6,495 nucleotides of DNA, taken from the NCBI GenBank assembly GCA_031274115.1, contig JAISQP010000069.1, forward strand, positions 1 to 6,495, read 5' to 3'. This stretch comes from Synergistaceae bacterium. GTDB taxonomy: Bacteria; Synergistota; Synergistia; Synergistales; Synergistaceae. Shown here piece after piece: positions 5,202 to 6,495 of this stretch (positions are counted from its first letter, which is position 1; the number at the start of each line of letters is the position of its first letter). The notes under the pieces were generated by a model that saw nothing but the letters and a program-made list of their open reading frames with translations, made no database searches and was not told the origin of the DNA. The translations under genes were made by a program, and so were the position numbers.

Positions 5202-6495
5202 ATGAGCGAGAATTTTACCGGCGAGGAGACTCCTACGGGCAAAAAGCAAGGCGCGCCCGCGTCAACTTACACCCTCAGCGCCTGGAGCGGCGGCGCTAAG
5301 GGTCGCCGCGCGGCGAAAACCGTGAACTACAGGGATGTCATAAGAGCGAATTATCTTGAACTGCTCTTCACCTGCGTGGCGTTTACTACGCTGGTATTGA
5401 TTTCCTGTTTTTACCTGAGCCGCATCATGCAACGGCAGACCGAGCTTTACAGCGAGAGCGTCATGTCCCTGTCCAAGGCTCAGATTCAGTCGTTGATATC
5501 GGCTAGCGAAATGGCGCTCGGCAATTCCGCCATAGCCATTACCGAAGCGTTGGAGCATGGCGCTTCCCCGAAGGATCTGAGCTACATCCTGGCAAAACTG
5601 TCTGATGATTTTCTTTCCAAACGGGCCGTCAAGAATATTTTCGTCGCCATCTACGGCTATATTGACGGCAATTTCCTTATCGGAAGGGACTGGACGCCGC
5701 CGGAGGACTTCGATCCGACATCGCGGCCGTGGTACATCGGCGCTGTCAGGTATGACGGCCTGACATATTTCACCGAGCCTTATATGGATAGAGTAACCGG
5801 CAAGATGGTCTTCTCCGTGTCCACGGTCATCTTCGACGATGACGACGAAAACAGGGGTGTTCTGTCGTTTAGTTTCCTTGTCGAACCTATAATTGAGCTG
5901 GTGCACTCTATCTCTTTCGCCAACAGCGGTTTTGGAGTGCTCTTTGACCGCTCGTTCAACGTCATCTCGCACCCGGATGACAGCTTCATCGGCAAGCACA
6001 TGCTCGAATTGCCGGGTTTCAATAAAATTCACGACGAACTCGTGATAAGCATCATCGGATCGAGCGAGCGATTTACAAACCACAAAGGCACGGACAGCAT
6101 CGGTTTCTTCAACAGACTGGACAACGGCTGGTATCTTGGGCTCGTCATCCCTTTCCGGGTTTATTACAGTGAAATTTACACCGTTATTCCGGTCATAAGC
6201 GTCCTCGGCCTCGTCCTCACGCTGTTGCTCTGTTTCATGCTGGTTAAACTCGGCTCGGCAAAGATGCGTTCCGACGAGGAAAACAAGACTAAATCCTCGT
6301 TCCTCGCTCGAATGAGCCACGACATCCGCACCCCGATGAACGCCATAATAGGAATGAGCGAGCTGGCGCTGCGATCGGACGACGTCCCCTCGATGTCCGA
6401 ATACCTGATTGAGATCAAACAAGCCGGTCATAACCTCCTCTCCATAATCAACGATATTCTTGACTTCTCCAAGATAGAGTCGGGAAACCTCGATA
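5202..6495 (+). CDS. dCACHE sensor histidine kinase, N-terminal 431 residues (cut by right edge)
   Basis: A membrane sensor kinase that would detect a ligand outside and autophosphorylate on His. Order: a basic cytoplasmic tail (1-50), TM helix 1 (about 52-73), an extracytoplasmic dCACHE domain (about 80-320), TM helix 2 (about 326-348), then the HisKA helix with FLARMSHDIRTPMNAIIGMS (367-386, phospho-acceptor H373) and DILDFSKIESGNLD at the edge. The dCACHE marks are DPTSRPWY (171-178) and TEPYMDRVTG (191-200). The HATPase domain, and any receiver domain expected of such hybrid-type H-boxes, lie beyond the window. The ATG at 5202 is the only good ATG near the N-terminus, but the best Shine-Dalgarno, GAGGAG (5180-5185), is 16 bases away, so the start is uncertain. 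It lies 72 bases behind dctP with only a stem-loop between, probably one operon, which suggests sensing of the same or a related organic acid. Confidence 0.9.
   Translation, partial: MSENFTGEETPTGKKQGAPASTYTLSAWSGGAKGRRAAKTVNYRDVIRANYLELLFTCVAFTTLVLISCFYLSRIMQRQTELYSESVMSLSKAQIQSLISASEMALGNSAIAITEALEHGASPKDLSYILAKLSDDFLSKRAVKNIFVAIYGYIDGNFLIGRDWTPPEDFDPTSRPWYIGAVRYDGLTYFTEPYMDRVTGKMVFSVSTVIFDDDDENRGVLSFSFLVEPIIELVHSISFANSGFGVLFDRSFNVISHPDDSFIGKHMLELPGFNKIHDELVISIIGSSERFTNHKGTDSIGFFNRLDNGWYLGLVIPFRVYYSEIYTVIPVISVLGLVLTLLLCFMLVKLGSAKMRSDEENKTKSSFLARMSHDIRTPMNAIIGMSELALRSDDVPSMSEYLIEIKQAGHNLLSIINDILDFSKIESGNLD

Noticed and set aside
5262..6431. Minus-strand open frame of 389 codons opposite the sensor kinase
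   Set aside because: It is antisense to the dCACHE, transmembrane and HisKA segments, which are unmistakable on the plus strand. Its composition is that of a mirrored frame.
1..6495. tRNA, rRNA, CRISPR array, riboswitch
   Set aside because: By eye I saw no cloverleaf with a TTC-loop pattern, no spaced repeat array and no known riboswitch core on either strand.

Overview
The window reads as chromosomal DNA of a Gram-negative, probably amino-acid- or organic-acid-using anaerobe. Supporting this are two exported solute-binding proteins with Sec signal peptides, a TRAP-type (DctP) receptor, a cytosolic M17 aminopeptidase and a membrane-anchored dCACHE histidine kinase. The style of these genes would suit Synergistota or a Desulfovibrio-like delta-proteobacterium. 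That is an impression from protein style, not a proven assignment. The core genes are GC-rich (sampled 60-base lines of the aminopeptidase gene are 60-68% G+C). The left edge (about 43% G+C in bases 1-190) and the 3.82-4.13 kb intergenic region are AT-rich.

Layout, left to right. (1) Bases 1-190, minus strand: the first 63 codons of a DNA cytosine-5 methyltransferase that runs off the left edge; it is easy to miss because it has no stop codon inside the window. (2) Bases 191-572 hold no convincing gene. They contain a promoter for the methyltransferase and two small back-to-back elements (259-438 and 443-551). Each element has terminal inverted repeats of the type GGAARCGCYGATTAA, and the set is flanked by three copies of TTAG. 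They look like miniature inverted-repeat transposable elements (MITEs). The second ends 7 bases before the Shine-Dalgarno sequence of the next gene, so transcription of that gene probably starts inside MITE sequence. (3) Bases 573-2048, plus strand: leucyl aminopeptidase pepA with its full catalytic set. (4) Bases 2060-3016, plus strand: an NMT1/SsuA-like periplasmic binding protein, 11 bases behind pepA and very likely co-transcribed with it. (5) Bases 2998-3816, minus strand: a radical SAM protein of the SplB-like COG1533 group, whose 3' end overlaps the binding-protein gene by 19 bases tail to tail. (6) Bases 3817-4127: an AT-rich divergent intergenic region with promoter-like sequences. 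(7) Bases 4128-5129, plus strand: a TRAP transporter solute receptor (DctP family). (8) Bases 5202-6495, plus strand: a dCACHE sensor histidine kinase cut by the right edge just after the phospho-acceptor histidine helix.

How the parts may work together. PepA releases amino acids from peptides in the cytosol, and the binding protein behind it captures a small ligand outside, but no ABC permease or ATPase is present. The DctP receptor likewise lacks DctQ/DctM membrane partners and is followed instead by a periplasm-sensing kinase. A plausible reading is a nutrient-sensing pair, either parallel sensing or receptor-to-kinase coupling. The most notable items are the MITE pair that replaces the upstream region of pepA, the edge methyltransferase, and the receptor-kinase pair.
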